Positions 1 to 8,143 of a stretch of 64,000 nt of DNA are shown here, in pieces. A program made the translations under genes and the position numbers. Source of the stretch: Tissierella sp. (GTDB lineage: Bacteria; Bacillota; Clostridia; Tissierellales; Tissierellaceae); the NCBI RefSeq assembly GCF_031460495.1, contig NZ_JAVKTS010000001.1, positions 248,001 through 312,000 on the forward strand, written 5' to 3'. Position 1 is the first letter of the stretch, and each line of letters starts with the position of its first letter. The notes beneath the pieces were generated by a model. It ran no database searches. It was given only the letters and a program-made list of their open reading frames with translations, and had not been told where the DNA came from.

Positions 1-2
1 CA

Positions 3-86
3 GGTATTTATACTAGAATAGGTAAAAATAATATAATATCAGGAGTGACAAATTATTATACTTTGCCAAATATATTGGTTAAGTAA
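3..86 (+). CDS. C-terminal tail of an unrecognised CDS cut by the window edge
   Basis: Frame 3 is open from the window start to a TAA at 84-86 and encodes about 27 residues ending in TLPNILVK. It is followed within 30 bases by a hairpin with a T-run, as expected for the end of a gene. Too little is visible to assign a family, so this is only a probable 3' end of a gene that begins outside the window. Confidence 0.4.
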   Translation, partial: GIYTRIGKNNIISGVTNYYTLPNILVK

Positions 87-114
87 ATAATTAGAATAAG
101 TTTCAATTACAAAG

Positions 115-170
115 AACCTTCACTTTTTAGCAGAATATTGACTGCTAGATTAAGTTGAAGGTTTTTTTAT
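115..170 (+). terminator. Intrinsic terminator after the upstream gene
   Basis: AACCTTCA (115-122) pairs with TGAAGGTT (156-163), and an inner AGCAG/CTGCT stem lies in the loop; a run of T follows. It separates the cut-off upstream gene from the GntR-ABC operon. Confidence 0.75.
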
Positions 171-177
171 TTTTCTA

Positions 178-225
178 TTGACAAAATAAATATGAAGATA
201 TATACTTAGTTACATAACCAACTAA
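178..225 (+). promoter_or_regulatory. Promoter and candidate GntR operator
   Basis: TTGACA (178-183) and TATACT (201-206) are separated by exactly 17 nt. Starting at the last base of the -10 element is an inverted repeat TTAGTT-N8-AACTAA (206-225), lying across the expected transcription start. A dyad here fits the autorepression typical of YtrA-subfamily GntR genes that precede ABC transporters. The promoter is well supported; the identity of the operator is inferred. Confidence 0.65.
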
Positions 226-250
226 CCACTCAAGTGACGGAGGTGATAAT

Positions 251-619
251 TTGTTAGATTTAAGTTCGGATAAATCAATTTATGTACAGATTGCAGAACT
301 AATAGAGAATGAAATATTAATAGGAAATTTAAATGAGGAAGAACAAGCACCTTCCACAAATCAATTTGCAAAGATATATCAGATAAATCCAGCAACCGCA
401 GGAAAGGGGCTGAATATCTTGGTGGATGAAGGAATATTGTATAAGAAAAGAGGTATAGGAATGTTTGTTGCAGAAGGAGCAAGAAAGAAGATAATAAAAA
501 AGAGACAGCTTTCGTTTTTTAAAGAAATATTACCTGAGATAATTATGGAAGCAGATAGATTAGAAATAAGTATAGATGAACTGATTGATTACATTAAGGA
601 ATTAAGGGGAGGGAAATAA
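251..619 (+). CDS. GntR-family regulator, YtrA-type
   Basis: A 122-residue DNA-binding protein made almost entirely of a GntR winged helix (about residues 8-75: YVQIAELI, then APSTNQFAKIYQINPATAGKG, read as the recognition region) with a short helical tail instead of a large ligand domain. This compact form is the YtrA subfamily, whose genes sit first in operons for ABC exporters. The start is TTG at 251, supported by GGAGGTGAT just upstream. It is followed after 1 base by an ABC ATPase. It probably represses its own operon through the dyad at 206-225 and is relieved by an unknown signal, often a cell-envelope stress or peptide. Confidence 0.88.
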   Translation: MLDLSSDKSIYVQIAELIENEILIGNLNEEEQAPSTNQFAKIYQINPATAGKGLNILVDEGILYKKRGIGMFVAEGARKKIIKKRQLSFFKEILPEIIMEADRLEISIDELIDYIKELRGGK

Positions 620-620
620 T

Positions 621-1511
621 ATGCTTGAAATCAAAGATTTAAATAAATCATATGGAAAGACTAAAGTTCTAAGGGATATAAATATAGATATTGAAGAAAA
701 TAAGATATACGGCTTACTTGGCAGAAATGGAGTGGGAAAGACTACCTTGCTAAATTTGATATCCAGCCAAATTTTAAGAAACAGTGGAGAAATCAAATTA
801 GATGATAAAGAAATATTCGAGAACTCCAAAGCAATGGAAGATCTTTGCTTGATAAAGGATTTCCCTACATCCATTAAAGAAAAAAAGGTAAAACATATAT
901 TGGCCTTGGCAAAAATTATTTATAAAAATTGGGATGAAGAGTATGAAAATTACCTAATAAAAGAATTTAATTTAAATATAAAGAGAAAGTTCTTAAAACT
1001 TTCAACAGGAAATCAAACCATTGTAGGACTAATAATAGGCTTAGCGTCAAGGTCTAGGCTCACTATGTTTGATGAACCAACATTAGGTCTTGATGCGGCC
1101 ATGAGGTATAAATTTTATAATTTGCTTCTGGAAGACTTTGAGAAGAACCCAAGGACTATAATAATATCTACTCATTTAATAGATGAAGTAGCTAATCTAT
1201 TCGAAGAAGTAATTATTCTTAGTAATGAAAGGGTTGCCTTAAAAGATAATGTAAATTCACTTGTGGAAAGATCATACTTCTTATCTGGCCAAGAAGATAT
1301 AATTAATTCAGTTGTAAAGGATAAGAGAGTAATTCATAAAGAAGAATTTGGCTCAACTAGGATTGTAGGAATATATGGTGAATTAAGGGATGATGAAATT
1401 AAACATATAAAAAATAGCAATATAGAAATAAGTAATATACCACTTCAAAAGTTGTTTATATATCTTACTGAAAACATAGAAGAGGAGGCGAATTTCAATG
1501 GAATCAAATAA
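621..1511 (+). CDS. ABC transporter ATP-binding protein
   Basis: The 296-residue protein carries a Walker A motif GRNGVGKTT (residues 34-42), an ABC signature-like LSTGNQT (about 129-135), a Walker B segment LTMFDEPTLGLD (about 147-158) and an H-loop STH. The signature is non-canonical (STGN rather than SGGQ), which is common in the YtrB/BcrA-type exporter ATPases. A C-terminal extension of about 80 residues follows the nucleotide-binding domain. It overlaps the following permease gene by 14 bases, so the two are translationally coupled. It energises export of an unknown substrate; antimicrobial peptide or lipid-linked compounds are typical for this arrangement. Confidence 0.9.
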   Translation: MLEIKDLNKSYGKTKVLRDINIDIEENKIYGLLGRNGVGKTTLLNLISSQILRNSGEIKLDDKEIFENSKAMEDLCLIKDFPTSIKEKKVKHILALAKIIYKNWDEEYENYLIKEFNLNIKRKFLKLSTGNQTIVGLIIGLASRSRLTMFDEPTLGLDAAMRYKFYNLLLEDFEKNPRTIIISTHLIDEVANLFEEVIILSNERVALKDNVNSLVERSYFLSGQEDIINSVVKDKRVIHKEEFGSTRIVGIYGELRDDEIKHIKNSNIEISNIPLQKLFIYLTENIEEEANFNGIK

Positions 1512-2250
1512 GAGAATTAATAAATTTCAAAAGTATGATTTAAAAGAATCTGTGGGAGCATTTTGGGTAGTTATGATTATAGTTAATATATTTGTCTATG
1601 CATTAGCATCATATACAAATTCCAATTCTAATGTAAAGTTTGGACCCTTTATACATGATGGTGACTTGTTTTCAATAGCAGGATCTAATATAATGCCAAT
1701 ACTCATATTCTTTATAATCTATGGTATTACCATGTATTATGAATATTTTGCACTAGCTCTTAGCTTTGGAGTCACTAGAAGAGATTTCTATAAATCTGCA
1801 ATAGTTGATAATTTCCAGGTATCTTTAATTTTTGCATTTGTTCAAAGTGTTTTACAAATAATTGACAAAAATGTTATTGAGTCTTTAGGAATTAATCCAA
1901 TGGTTGACTTTGGAATATTTAATACATCAAGAGATAATATATTTTTTATTATTCTATCCTTATTTACATTTTTTCTAGTATGTGCATCTTTGTCTAATTT
2001 ATTGGGAGTATTGCAATACAAATTTGGATATAAATTTTGGATAGTTTTTGGGATAATATCCTTATTTGGACTAGTATGGGAAAATAGTTTTCATTTAATT
2101 GCAAATGTGCTTGGAATATTTTCTAAGATATATCTATGGATAGAATCAATATTTAGCAAATTTACTATATTTCCCTTAGGATTGCTTATAATAATCATCT
2201 CTTATACTTTGGGATACTTACTCATAAGAAGAGTTGATATTAGAAAATAA
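1498..2250 (+). CDS. ABC transporter permease subunit
   Basis: A 250-residue integral membrane protein with about six hydrophobic segments, matching the permease half of small two-gene exporters. The start codon lies inside the 3' end of the ATPase gene and has GAGGAGG upstream, so co-translation with the ATPase is expected. No extracytoplasmic loop or domain suggests a substrate. It forms an operon with the GntR regulator and ATPase, ended by a strong terminator. Confidence 0.82.
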   Translation: MESNKRINKFQKYDLKESVGAFWVVMIIVNIFVYALASYTNSNSNVKFGPFIHDGDLFSIAGSNIMPILIFFIIYGITMYYEYFALALSFGVTRRDFYKSAIVDNFQVSLIFAFVQSVLQIIDKNVIESLGINPMVDFGIFNTSRDNIFFIILSLFTFFLVCASLSNLLGVLQYKFGYKFWIVFGIISLFGLVWENSFHLIANVLGIFSKIYLWIESIFSKFTIFPLGLLIIIISYTLGYLLIRRVDIRK

Positions 2251-2270
2251 GGAAATAATGTATCATTTGC

Positions 2271-2304
2271 AAAGAAAGCTAGGGATTTCCTTAGCTTTCT
2301 TTTA
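2271..2304 (+). terminator. Terminator of the GntR-ABC operon
   Basis: AAAGAAAGCTA pairs with TAGCTTTCTTT around a 10-nt loop, ending in a T-rich stretch. It lies 20 bases after the permease stop codon. Confidence 0.85.
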
Positions 2305-2375
2305 TATAAAATTAATATTATTTGCCCCTATTATTCTATAAAAAAATTTGATATATTAAATATGAGGTGAAGCAT

Positions 2376-3767
2376 ATGAAAATAATGGTAGTGGGTGCTG
2401 GAAAGCTTGGATATAGATTAGCTGAGTCTATGGTATTAGAGGATATAGATGTAACTGTAATTGATAACAATGGAAGAGTAATTGATTTTGTAAATGAACA
2501 TTTGGATGTTTTAACTGTTACAGGAAATGGTATTGATATAAATATTCTTAGGGAATTGAATATAAATCAATATCATTTACTTGTGGCATGTACTGATAGT
2601 GATGAAACAAATACTCTTATTTGTTCCTTAGCAAAGAAACTAGGATGTGAAAGTACAATAGCTCGTATTAGAAATCCTGAGTATATGCAACAATTGGATT
2701 TTATAAAAACTGAAATGGGTATTGATCATATAGTTAATCCTGATTTAGCTACAGCTCAAGTAATTGAAAAATACTTGCTGAAAAGCTATAATTTTTATTC
2801 TGGTGATTTTGCAAGCGGAAAAGTACAGATGATTGATGTAAATATTGAATATATGGAAGATTTTGTTGGGAAAAAGCTAATTGAATTGGACGACTTTGAT
2901 GGATTATTAATTACGGCCATATCCAGAGATGGAAATGTAATAATTCCTGATGGTTCTACAGAACTATTAGCAAATGATATAATTCATGTAGTAGGCAAAA
3001 GTGATAGAATTAAAGATTTGAATAATAGATTTACACAAGATATAACTAAAAAGGATATAGAAAGAGTTATGATCCTTGGAGGTAGTAATATTGGACTTTA
3101 CCTAGCTCGAATCCTATCTAAGACCAATATATCAGTTACTTTAGTTGAAAAGGACAGAGTAAGGTGCCAAGAACTATCAGAAACCTTAGAGAACATACTA
3201 ATTATTCATGGAGATGGAACAGATGTTAATCTGTTAGATGAAGAGAGAATATCTTCTATGGACGCATTTGTAGGTGTAACCGGATATGATGAAGAAAATT
3301 TGCTAACAGCTTTAATGGCCAAACAATCAGGAGTTCCAAAGACCATAGCAAAAATAAGTAGACCGAATTATTCTAAGATAATAGATAGATTAGGTATAAA
3401 TGCAGCTTTTAATCCAATTCATATAACTGTGAGTAATATATTAAAGTATATACGTGGTGGGAAAATAGTATCAGTTTCTCTTTTAATAGGTGGAGATGGA
3501 GAGGTTACAGAAATAATTGTAGGGAAAGATTTGCCTATAGTTGGCAAGACTTTAGAAGAATTGAAATTGCCTAAAGGGATTATAATTGGCGCTATTGTGC
3601 ATAATGGTAAGGTTACAATACCTAATGGAAAATCCATAATTCAAGCTAATGATAGAGTCGTGGTATTTTGCTTAACAGAAAATCTACCAACCCTAAAGAT
3701 ATTTCATAATCCGCATAAGGGAGGGGTATTAAGTGAATTATGGAATCGTACGAAAGGTATTAGGTAG
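2376..3767 (+). CDS. trkA: Trk potassium uptake protein TrkA
   Basis: Cytosolic nucleotide-gated regulatory subunit of a Trk/Ktr potassium channel. The 463 residues hold two tandem RCK units, each an N-terminal Rossmann fold followed by a TrkA-C ligand domain: GAGKLG at residues 7-12 and a second GGSNIG near 234-239. The full-length duplicated form is the TrkA type rather than the single-unit KtrA type. I place the start at ATG 2376 because GAGGTGA sits 5 nt upstream; an in-frame GTG at 2367 lies within that ribosome site. The membrane partner trkH overlaps its end by 35 bases. Confidence 0.95.
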   Translation: MKIMVVGAGKLGYRLAESMVLEDIDVTVIDNNGRVIDFVNEHLDVLTVTGNGIDINILRELNINQYHLLVACTDSDETNTLICSLAKKLGCESTIARIRNPEYMQQLDFIKTEMGIDHIVNPDLATAQVIEKYLLKSYNFYSGDFASGKVQMIDVNIEYMEDFVGKKLIELDDFDGLLITAISRDGNVIIPDGSTELLANDIIHVVGKSDRIKDLNNRFTQDITKKDIERVMILGGSNIGLYLARILSKTNISVTLVEKDRVRCQELSETLENILIIHGDGTDVNLLDEERISSMDAFVGVTGYDEENLLTALMAKQSGVPKTIAKISRPNYSKIIDRLGINAAFNPIHITVSNILKYIRGGKIVSVSLLIGGDGEVTEIIVGKDLPIVGKTLEELKLPKGIIIGAIVHNGKVTIPNGKSIIQANDRVVVFCLTENLPTLKIFHNPHKGGVLSELWNRTKGIR

Positions 3768-5181
3768 TTTATTATTACTAGAATCATTATTAATGATGCC
3801 TTCGTTATTAATAGCTATATATACAAATCAAGTAGATAAGCTAGCATTTCTAGTAACTATATTAGCAACAGGGATAATTGGATATTTTTTATTTAGATGC
3901 AAAACTTATAATAAACATATTAATGCAAAAGAAGGATTAGCCATAGTATCCTTAGGCTGGATATTAATATCTATTTTTGGTGCTATACCCTTATATATAT
4001 CAGGCAGTACTCCGACATATATAGATGCAATTTTTGAAATAGTATCTGGATTTACAACTACAGGTGCAACAGTAATACCAAATGTTGAAATTTTACCAAT
4101 GGGTATTTTGTTTTGGCGTTCTTTTACACATTGGATTGGTGGTATGGGAATTTTAGTTTTTACTTTGGCATTATTGCCAGCCTTAGGTATAGGAGGATTC
4201 CAAATATTTAAAGCAGAAAGTCCTGGACCTATTGCAGGTAAAATAGCTCCAAGAATAAAGGATACTGCTAAAATACTTTATGTTACCTATTTTTCTATTA
4301 CTATGATTCAAGTTATGTTATTGAAATTCGGTGGGATGACATGGTTTGAGTCTTTTGTATATACATTTGGTACAGTGGGAACGGGTGGGTTTTCTACAAT
4401 GAATGCCAGTGTAGGAGCTTATAATAGCACTTATATTCATCTTGTAATAGGAAGTTTTATGGTCCTTTCAGGAGTGAATTTTTCTTTATACTACTCTTTG
4501 TTTAAAGGAAAAGTAAAAGATGTATTTAGAGATGAAGAATTAAGACTTTATTTTATAATCGTTTCTACAGCAGTAGCTGCTATTGGACTTAATCTCTTAA
4601 AGACATCCTATTCAAGTATAGGATTAGCCTTCAGAGATTCCTTTTTTCAAGTTAGTTCCATTATTACAACCACTGGTTATTCTACTGCGAACTTTGATAT
4701 ATGGCCAACTTTTAGTAAAGGGATTCTCTTGTTGCTTATGTTTATAGGAGCAAGTGCAGGATCTACAGCAGGTGGTATGAAGGTTATTAGAATACTAGTT
4801 ATATTAAAATTAATCAAAAGAGAAATACTAAAGATATTCCATCCAAGAGCAGTTATACCAGTTAAAATTAATGGGAAAGTACTTCATAATGAAACTATAG
4901 CAGGAATTTATAGTTTTACAGGATTATACATTATTATATTTGCATTATCTACTATTTTAGTATCACTGGAAGGAGTAGATCTAGAATCTGCAATTAGTTC
5001 TGTAGCTGCCACCTTAGGTAATATTGGTCCAGGCTTGGGATTTGTAGGACCAACTTCTACTTTTGATGGATATAGCCAAATTGCAAAAGCATTTTTCTCT
5101 TTATTAATGCTTTTAGGTAGACTTGAACTATTTACAGTAATAGCTTTATTTGCTCCAAAGAATTGGAGAAGAGAAATTTAA
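3733..5181 (+). CDS. trkH: Trk potassium uptake protein TrkH
   Basis: Membrane channel subunit of the K+ uptake system, 482 residues with multiple transmembrane helices. The repeated TTTG selectivity-filter segments are visible (SGFTTTGATV, TVGTGGFS, ITTTGYSTANF and the last loop TLGNIGPGLG). The GTG start at 3733 is supported by AAGGGAGGGG 6 nt upstream and lies inside trkA, so the two subunits are translationally coupled. Together with TrkA it imports K+ using membrane potential or Na+, under nucleotide control. No cyclic-di-AMP riboswitch-like structure is evident in the short 5' region. Confidence 0.95.
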   Translation: MNYGIVRKVLGSLLLLESLLMMPSLLIAIYTNQVDKLAFLVTILATGIIGYFLFRCKTYNKHINAKEGLAIVSLGWILISIFGAIPLYISGSTPTYIDAIFEIVSGFTTTGATVIPNVEILPMGILFWRSFTHWIGGMGILVFTLALLPALGIGGFQIFKAESPGPIAGKIAPRIKDTAKILYVTYFSITMIQVMLLKFGGMTWFESFVYTFGTVGTGGFSTMNASVGAYNSTYIHLVIGSFMVLSGVNFSLYYSLFKGKVKDVFRDEELRLYFIIVSTAVAAIGLNLLKTSYSSIGLAFRDSFFQVSSIITTTGYSTANFDIWPTFSKGILLLLMFIGASAGSTAGGMKVIRILVILKLIKREILKIFHPRAVIPVKINGKVLHNETIAGIYSFTGLYIIIFALSTILVSLEGVDLESAISSVAATLGNIGPGLGFVGPTSTFDGYSQIAKAFFSLLMLLGRLELFTVIALFAPKNWRREI

Positions 5182-5203
5182 CATAAGATTAGAAGGTGAG
5201 AGA

Positions 5204-6379
5204 ATGAGGATAGAAGAAATAGAAGCGAAATATAAAGCAAAAGCTCCATGTCCCTATTATGTCAAATGTGGAGGCTGCCAACTCCAGCATATATCAAATG
5301 AAGGACAAAGCATCTACAAACAAACTTTTGTAGAAGATTTGCTCAATTCCTTTGGCAAGGTTAATGATATATTATCAATGGAAGATCCATACTATTACAG
5401 GAATAAAATACATTCAACATTTTCCTATGATAAAAAGGGACAAATAATATCTGGATTTTATCAGGAGAATACACATAATGTAATAAACATAGATAAATGT
5501 ATTATTCAAGACAGCAAAGCAGATGAAATAATAGAAACTATAAAAGGATTTATGAAATCATTTAAAATGAAACCCTATGATGAAGATACTCGTCAAGGGT
5601 TTTTAAGGCATGTCCTCATTAAAAGAGGATTTTCTACAGGTCAAGTAATGGTAGTACTAGTTGTAGGAACAAAGATATTTCCAGGGAAAAACAATTATTT
5701 AAAAGCATTAGTAAAAAAACATCCTGAAATATCTACAATAATAATGAATGTAAATAACAGGAAGACCTCTGTAGTACTTGGTGATGAGGAGATTGTTTTA
5801 TATGGAAAAGGCTATATCGAAGATATACTTTGTGGAGTTAAATTCCAGATTTCAGCAAAGTCCTTCTATCAAGTAAACTCTATTCAGACAGAAGTCCTAT
5901 ACAATAAGGCTATTGAAATGGCTAAATTGAAAGGTAATGAAACTATCATAGATGCTTATTGTGGTATAGGTACAATAGGTCTTATAATGGCTAACAAAGT
6001 GAAAGATGTAATAGGTGTAGAAGTAAATAAAGATGCCGTGAAAGATGCCATAAGAAATGCAAAGCAAAATAATATTAAAAATGCATATTTTTATAATGAA
6101 GATGCAGGAGATTTCATGGTAAAACTAGCAAATGAAAACAAGAAGATAGATTTAGTAATGATGGATCCACCAAGAGCAGGCAGCGATGAAAAGTTTTTAT
6201 CTTCCTTAGTGAAACTATCACCAGAAAAAATAGTATATATATCTTGCAACCCAGAGACACAAGCAAGAGATCTAAGATATTTGGTTAAAAAGGGATATGA
6301 GGTAGAAGAGATACAGCCAGTAGACATGTTTCCTCAGACTGAGCACGTTGAGACGGTCTGTCTGCTTGAACGGAAATAA
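5204..6379 (+). CDS. 23S rRNA (uracil-5-)-methyltransferase, TrmA/RumA family, TRAM-less
   Basis: SAM-dependent m5U RNA methyltransferase. Cysteines C16, C22, C25 and about C99 form the [4Fe-4S] ligand set of this family; a SAM-binding segment IDAYCGIGTIG, the DPPRAG loop, the catalytic Cys in YISCNPET (about 348) and the C-terminal MFPQTEHVE are all present. At 391 residues it is shorter than the usual ~450 because the N-terminal TRAM RNA-binding domain is missing: the protein begins directly at the iron-sulfur region. The start ATG 5204 has AAGGTGAG upstream; the open frame extends back into trkH but without a ribosome site. RlmCD-type 23S rRNA modification is the most likely role; the exact uridine cannot be told. 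Confidence 0.9.
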   Translation: MRIEEIEAKYKAKAPCPYYVKCGGCQLQHISNEGQSIYKQTFVEDLLNSFGKVNDILSMEDPYYYRNKIHSTFSYDKKGQIISGFYQENTHNVINIDKCIIQDSKADEIIETIKGFMKSFKMKPYDEDTRQGFLRHVLIKRGFSTGQVMVVLVVGTKIFPGKNNYLKALVKKHPEISTIIMNVNNRKTSVVLGDEEIVLYGKGYIEDILCGVKFQISAKSFYQVNSIQTEVLYNKAIEMAKLKGNETIIDAYCGIGTIGLIMANKVKDVIGVEVNKDAVKDAIRNAKQNNIKNAYFYNEDAGDFMVKLANENKKIDLVMMDPPRAGSDEKFLSSLVKLSPEKIVYISCNPETQARDLRYLVKKGYEVEEIQPVDMFPQTEHVETVCLLERK

Positions 6380-6538
6380 GTAGCGAAATCAAGGGGTTAA
6401 GGGATTTCAAATCAGATAGTTTCGTGTGTTTTAAGTCTAGGGGAACATAAATATTATTTTTCCAGATTGATTTATGGAGTGAATTTTTGCAGATATAGTT
6501 AAATAATTCAGCAAAACATTAAAAGGAGTACTGTTATT

Positions 6539-6576
6539 AAAAATCTCAAGGGTTTATTATGCTTTGAGATTTTTTT
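6539..6576 (+). terminator. Intrinsic terminator before the sigma factor gene
   Basis: AAAAATCTCAA pairs with TTGAGATTTTT around a 14-nt loop and is followed by T residues. It lies about 160 bases after the methyltransferase stop. The stretch between (6380-6538) shows no gene. Confidence 0.8.
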
Positions 6577-6596
6577 AAAATTCTTTTAAAATTTAT

Positions 6597-6622
6597 TGTA
6601 AGATTATCAATTTCCATGCGTC
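6597..6622 (+). promoter_or_regulatory. Candidate ECF-type promoter (autoregulatory)
   Basis: TGTAAG at 6597-6602 and CGTC at 6619-6622 are separated by 16 nt, resembling the -35 TGWAA and -10 CGTC pattern of extracytoplasmic-function sigma promoters. It is 22 nt from the sigma gene start. ECF genes are commonly transcribed by their own product, so autoregulation is inferred. Confidence 0.4.
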
Positions 6623-6643
6623 TTATAAGTAGGAGGTGAAAAA

Positions 6644-7126
6644 GTGACAGAGTTTGAAGAAATTTATAATAATTATTTTAAGGATGTTTACTTCTTTATA
6701 TATAGTCTATCAAAAGATAAATATATAGCTGAAGATTTGACATCTGAAACATTTATTAAAGCCATAAAGTCCATTGAAAGCTTTAAAGGAAAATGTGATA
6801 TCAAGGTGTGGCTATTTCAAATAGCCAAAAACTCATATTATTCATATATAAGAAAACATAAGAATTTGATAGAGCTAGACTCAATGACTGAAAAGAAAGA
6901 TGAATTTGATATAGAAAAATCAGTGTTTTCATCTGAAGAGTCGATGAAAATTCATGAAATACTTCACAATTTATCTGAACCGTATAAGGAAGTTTTTACA
7001 TTGCGTGTTTTTGGAGAACTAAGTTTTAAGCAGATCGGAAATTTGTTTGGAAAAACAGATAACTGGGCTTGTGTCACTTTTCACAGAGCGAAAAATAAGA
7101 TCAATGAAGAAATGAGGGATTATTGA
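6644..7126 (+). CDS. RNA polymerase ECF-type sigma factor
   Basis: 160 residues with sigma region 2 (about 5-72: YNNYFKDVYFFIYSL, DLTSETFIKAI, VWLFQIAKN) and region 4 (about 105-155: EPYKEVFTLRVF, LSFKQIGNLFGK). Regions 1 and 3 are absent, defining the ECF group. The GTG start is preceded by AGGAGGTGA. Its stop overlaps the ATG of a zinc-finger anti-sigma gene (TGATG), a classic sigma/anti-sigma pair. It probably answers a cell-envelope signal; a candidate target promoter is its own. Confidence 0.93.
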   Translation: MTEFEEIYNNYFKDVYFFIYSLSKDKYIAEDLTSETFIKAIKSIESFKGKCDIKVWLFQIAKNSYYSYIRKHKNLIELDSMTEKKDEFDIEKSVFSSEESMKIHEILHNLSEPYKEVFTLRVFGELSFKQIGNLFGKTDNWACVTFHRAKNKINEEMRDY

Positions 7127-8022
7127 TGAAAGTTACATGTAATGTTATAAGAGATATTTTGCCGTTGTATGCAGAAAATATGCTCAGTGATGACTCTTGT
7201 GCAATAGTTGTAGAACATATTGAACAGTGTCAGGAATGTAAGATATATCTTGATGAACTGAAAACTTCTAAAAAAATACCAGCAGACACCAATGCCTCTC
7301 CTTTACTAAAGATAAAATCAAAACTACGCAAGAATAAAATTCAGACGGTAATATTTTCAATGATGTTTTCAATTATGATTTTTGTTATAACAATTGCTTT
7401 CTTGACCGCGCCAGAGTATATTCCATATAACGAAACAAGTGTAATAATAAATGAGATTGGTAATGGGTCTGTGCTCGCTCAATTTGAGAATACCGTATAT
7501 GGATATGACATCAATAGATATCCGACAGATGACAATACTGGTTATGTCTATCACATTACTACTTGGAATAGCATATGGAATAGAAATATAAAAAAATCTA
7601 ATACAAATAATACTATTTTAAATCCAAATGGTGAAAATGTTGTTTCTGTATATTATTACCAAGCTGATGGAAGTGAAGATAAATTGATGTATGGAAAAGA
7701 AATTAATCCAGATGGAGGAATAGTTACATTGCCAAGATTATTCTTAACATATTATACATTGATTGCTTTAATTTTGGTTGCGGTATGTGGATTTTTTATG
7801 GCTTTGTTCCATCGTAATAAAAAGGTGCTTAATTTTACAATGAAAATTTTCTTTTTACCGGTATCCTATCTGTTAGGTCATTTAGTTATTAAAGGATTTA
7901 CAACTTCTTCATATACTGCGACAAGGGATTTTTATGCAATATTGTTAGTTATGATTCCGACATATATTGCTTTTATAACCGCAGCTAGATTGATTAAAGA
8001 AAATAATAAGAGAAAGATATGA
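7126..8022 (+). CDS. Membrane anti-sigma factor with zinc-binding domain
   Basis: The N-terminal 45 residues contain the anti-sigma zinc motif H31-x3-C35-x2-C38, with C5 as a possible fourth ligand. A transmembrane helix follows (about 72-94), then an extracytoplasmic segment of about 110 residues and three more hydrophobic helices near the C-terminus. It should hold the upstream ECF sigma factor at the membrane and release it on an external cue. I start at ATG 7126, which overlaps the sigma stop by one base; a TTG at 7123 is also in frame. The extra C-terminal helices are more than most anti-sigma factors have. Confidence 0.85.
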   Translation: MKVTCNVIRDILPLYAENMLSDDSCAIVVEHIEQCQECKIYLDELKTSKKIPADTNASPLLKIKSKLRKNKIQTVIFSMMFSIMIFVITIAFLTAPEYIPYNETSVIINEIGNGSVLAQFENTVYGYDINRYPTDDNTGYVYHITTWNSIWNRNIKKSNTNNTILNPNGENVVSVYYYQADGSEDKLMYGKEINPDGGIVTLPRLFLTYYTLIALILVAVCGFFMALFHRNKKVLNFTMKIFFLPVSYLLGHLVIKGFTTSSYTATRDFYAILLVMIPTYIAFITAARLIKENNKRKI

Positions 8023-8074
8023 GCGTAGTCATTTGAAACTTGTTCCTTAGGATAAGATTCATTGAAAGAATCAA

Positions 8075-8124
8075 TATACCGTTATCGGAACAAGCTTGAC
8101 AATATTCCGATAACGGTATACTAT
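8075..8124 (+). promoter_or_regulatory. Inverted-repeat operator around the Fic promoter
   Basis: A perfect 16-nt inverted repeat, TATACCGTTATCGGAA (8075-8090) and its complement (8105-8120), has a 14-nt spacer. TTGACA (8096-8101) lies in the spacer, and TACTAT (8119-8124), 17 nt away, overlaps the second arm. A protein binding both arms would block the promoter of the Fic gene that starts 20 nt later. The Fic protein has its own N-terminal HTH and is the obvious candidate, but this is inference. Confidence 0.7.
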
Positions 8125-8143
8125 GTTAATGAGGTGATTTTTC

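Noticed and set aside
115-170. Riboswitch or attenuator for the GntR operon
   Set aside because: A good promoter (178-206) lies downstream of the hairpin, so the hairpin is not in the leader of that operon and is simply a terminator.
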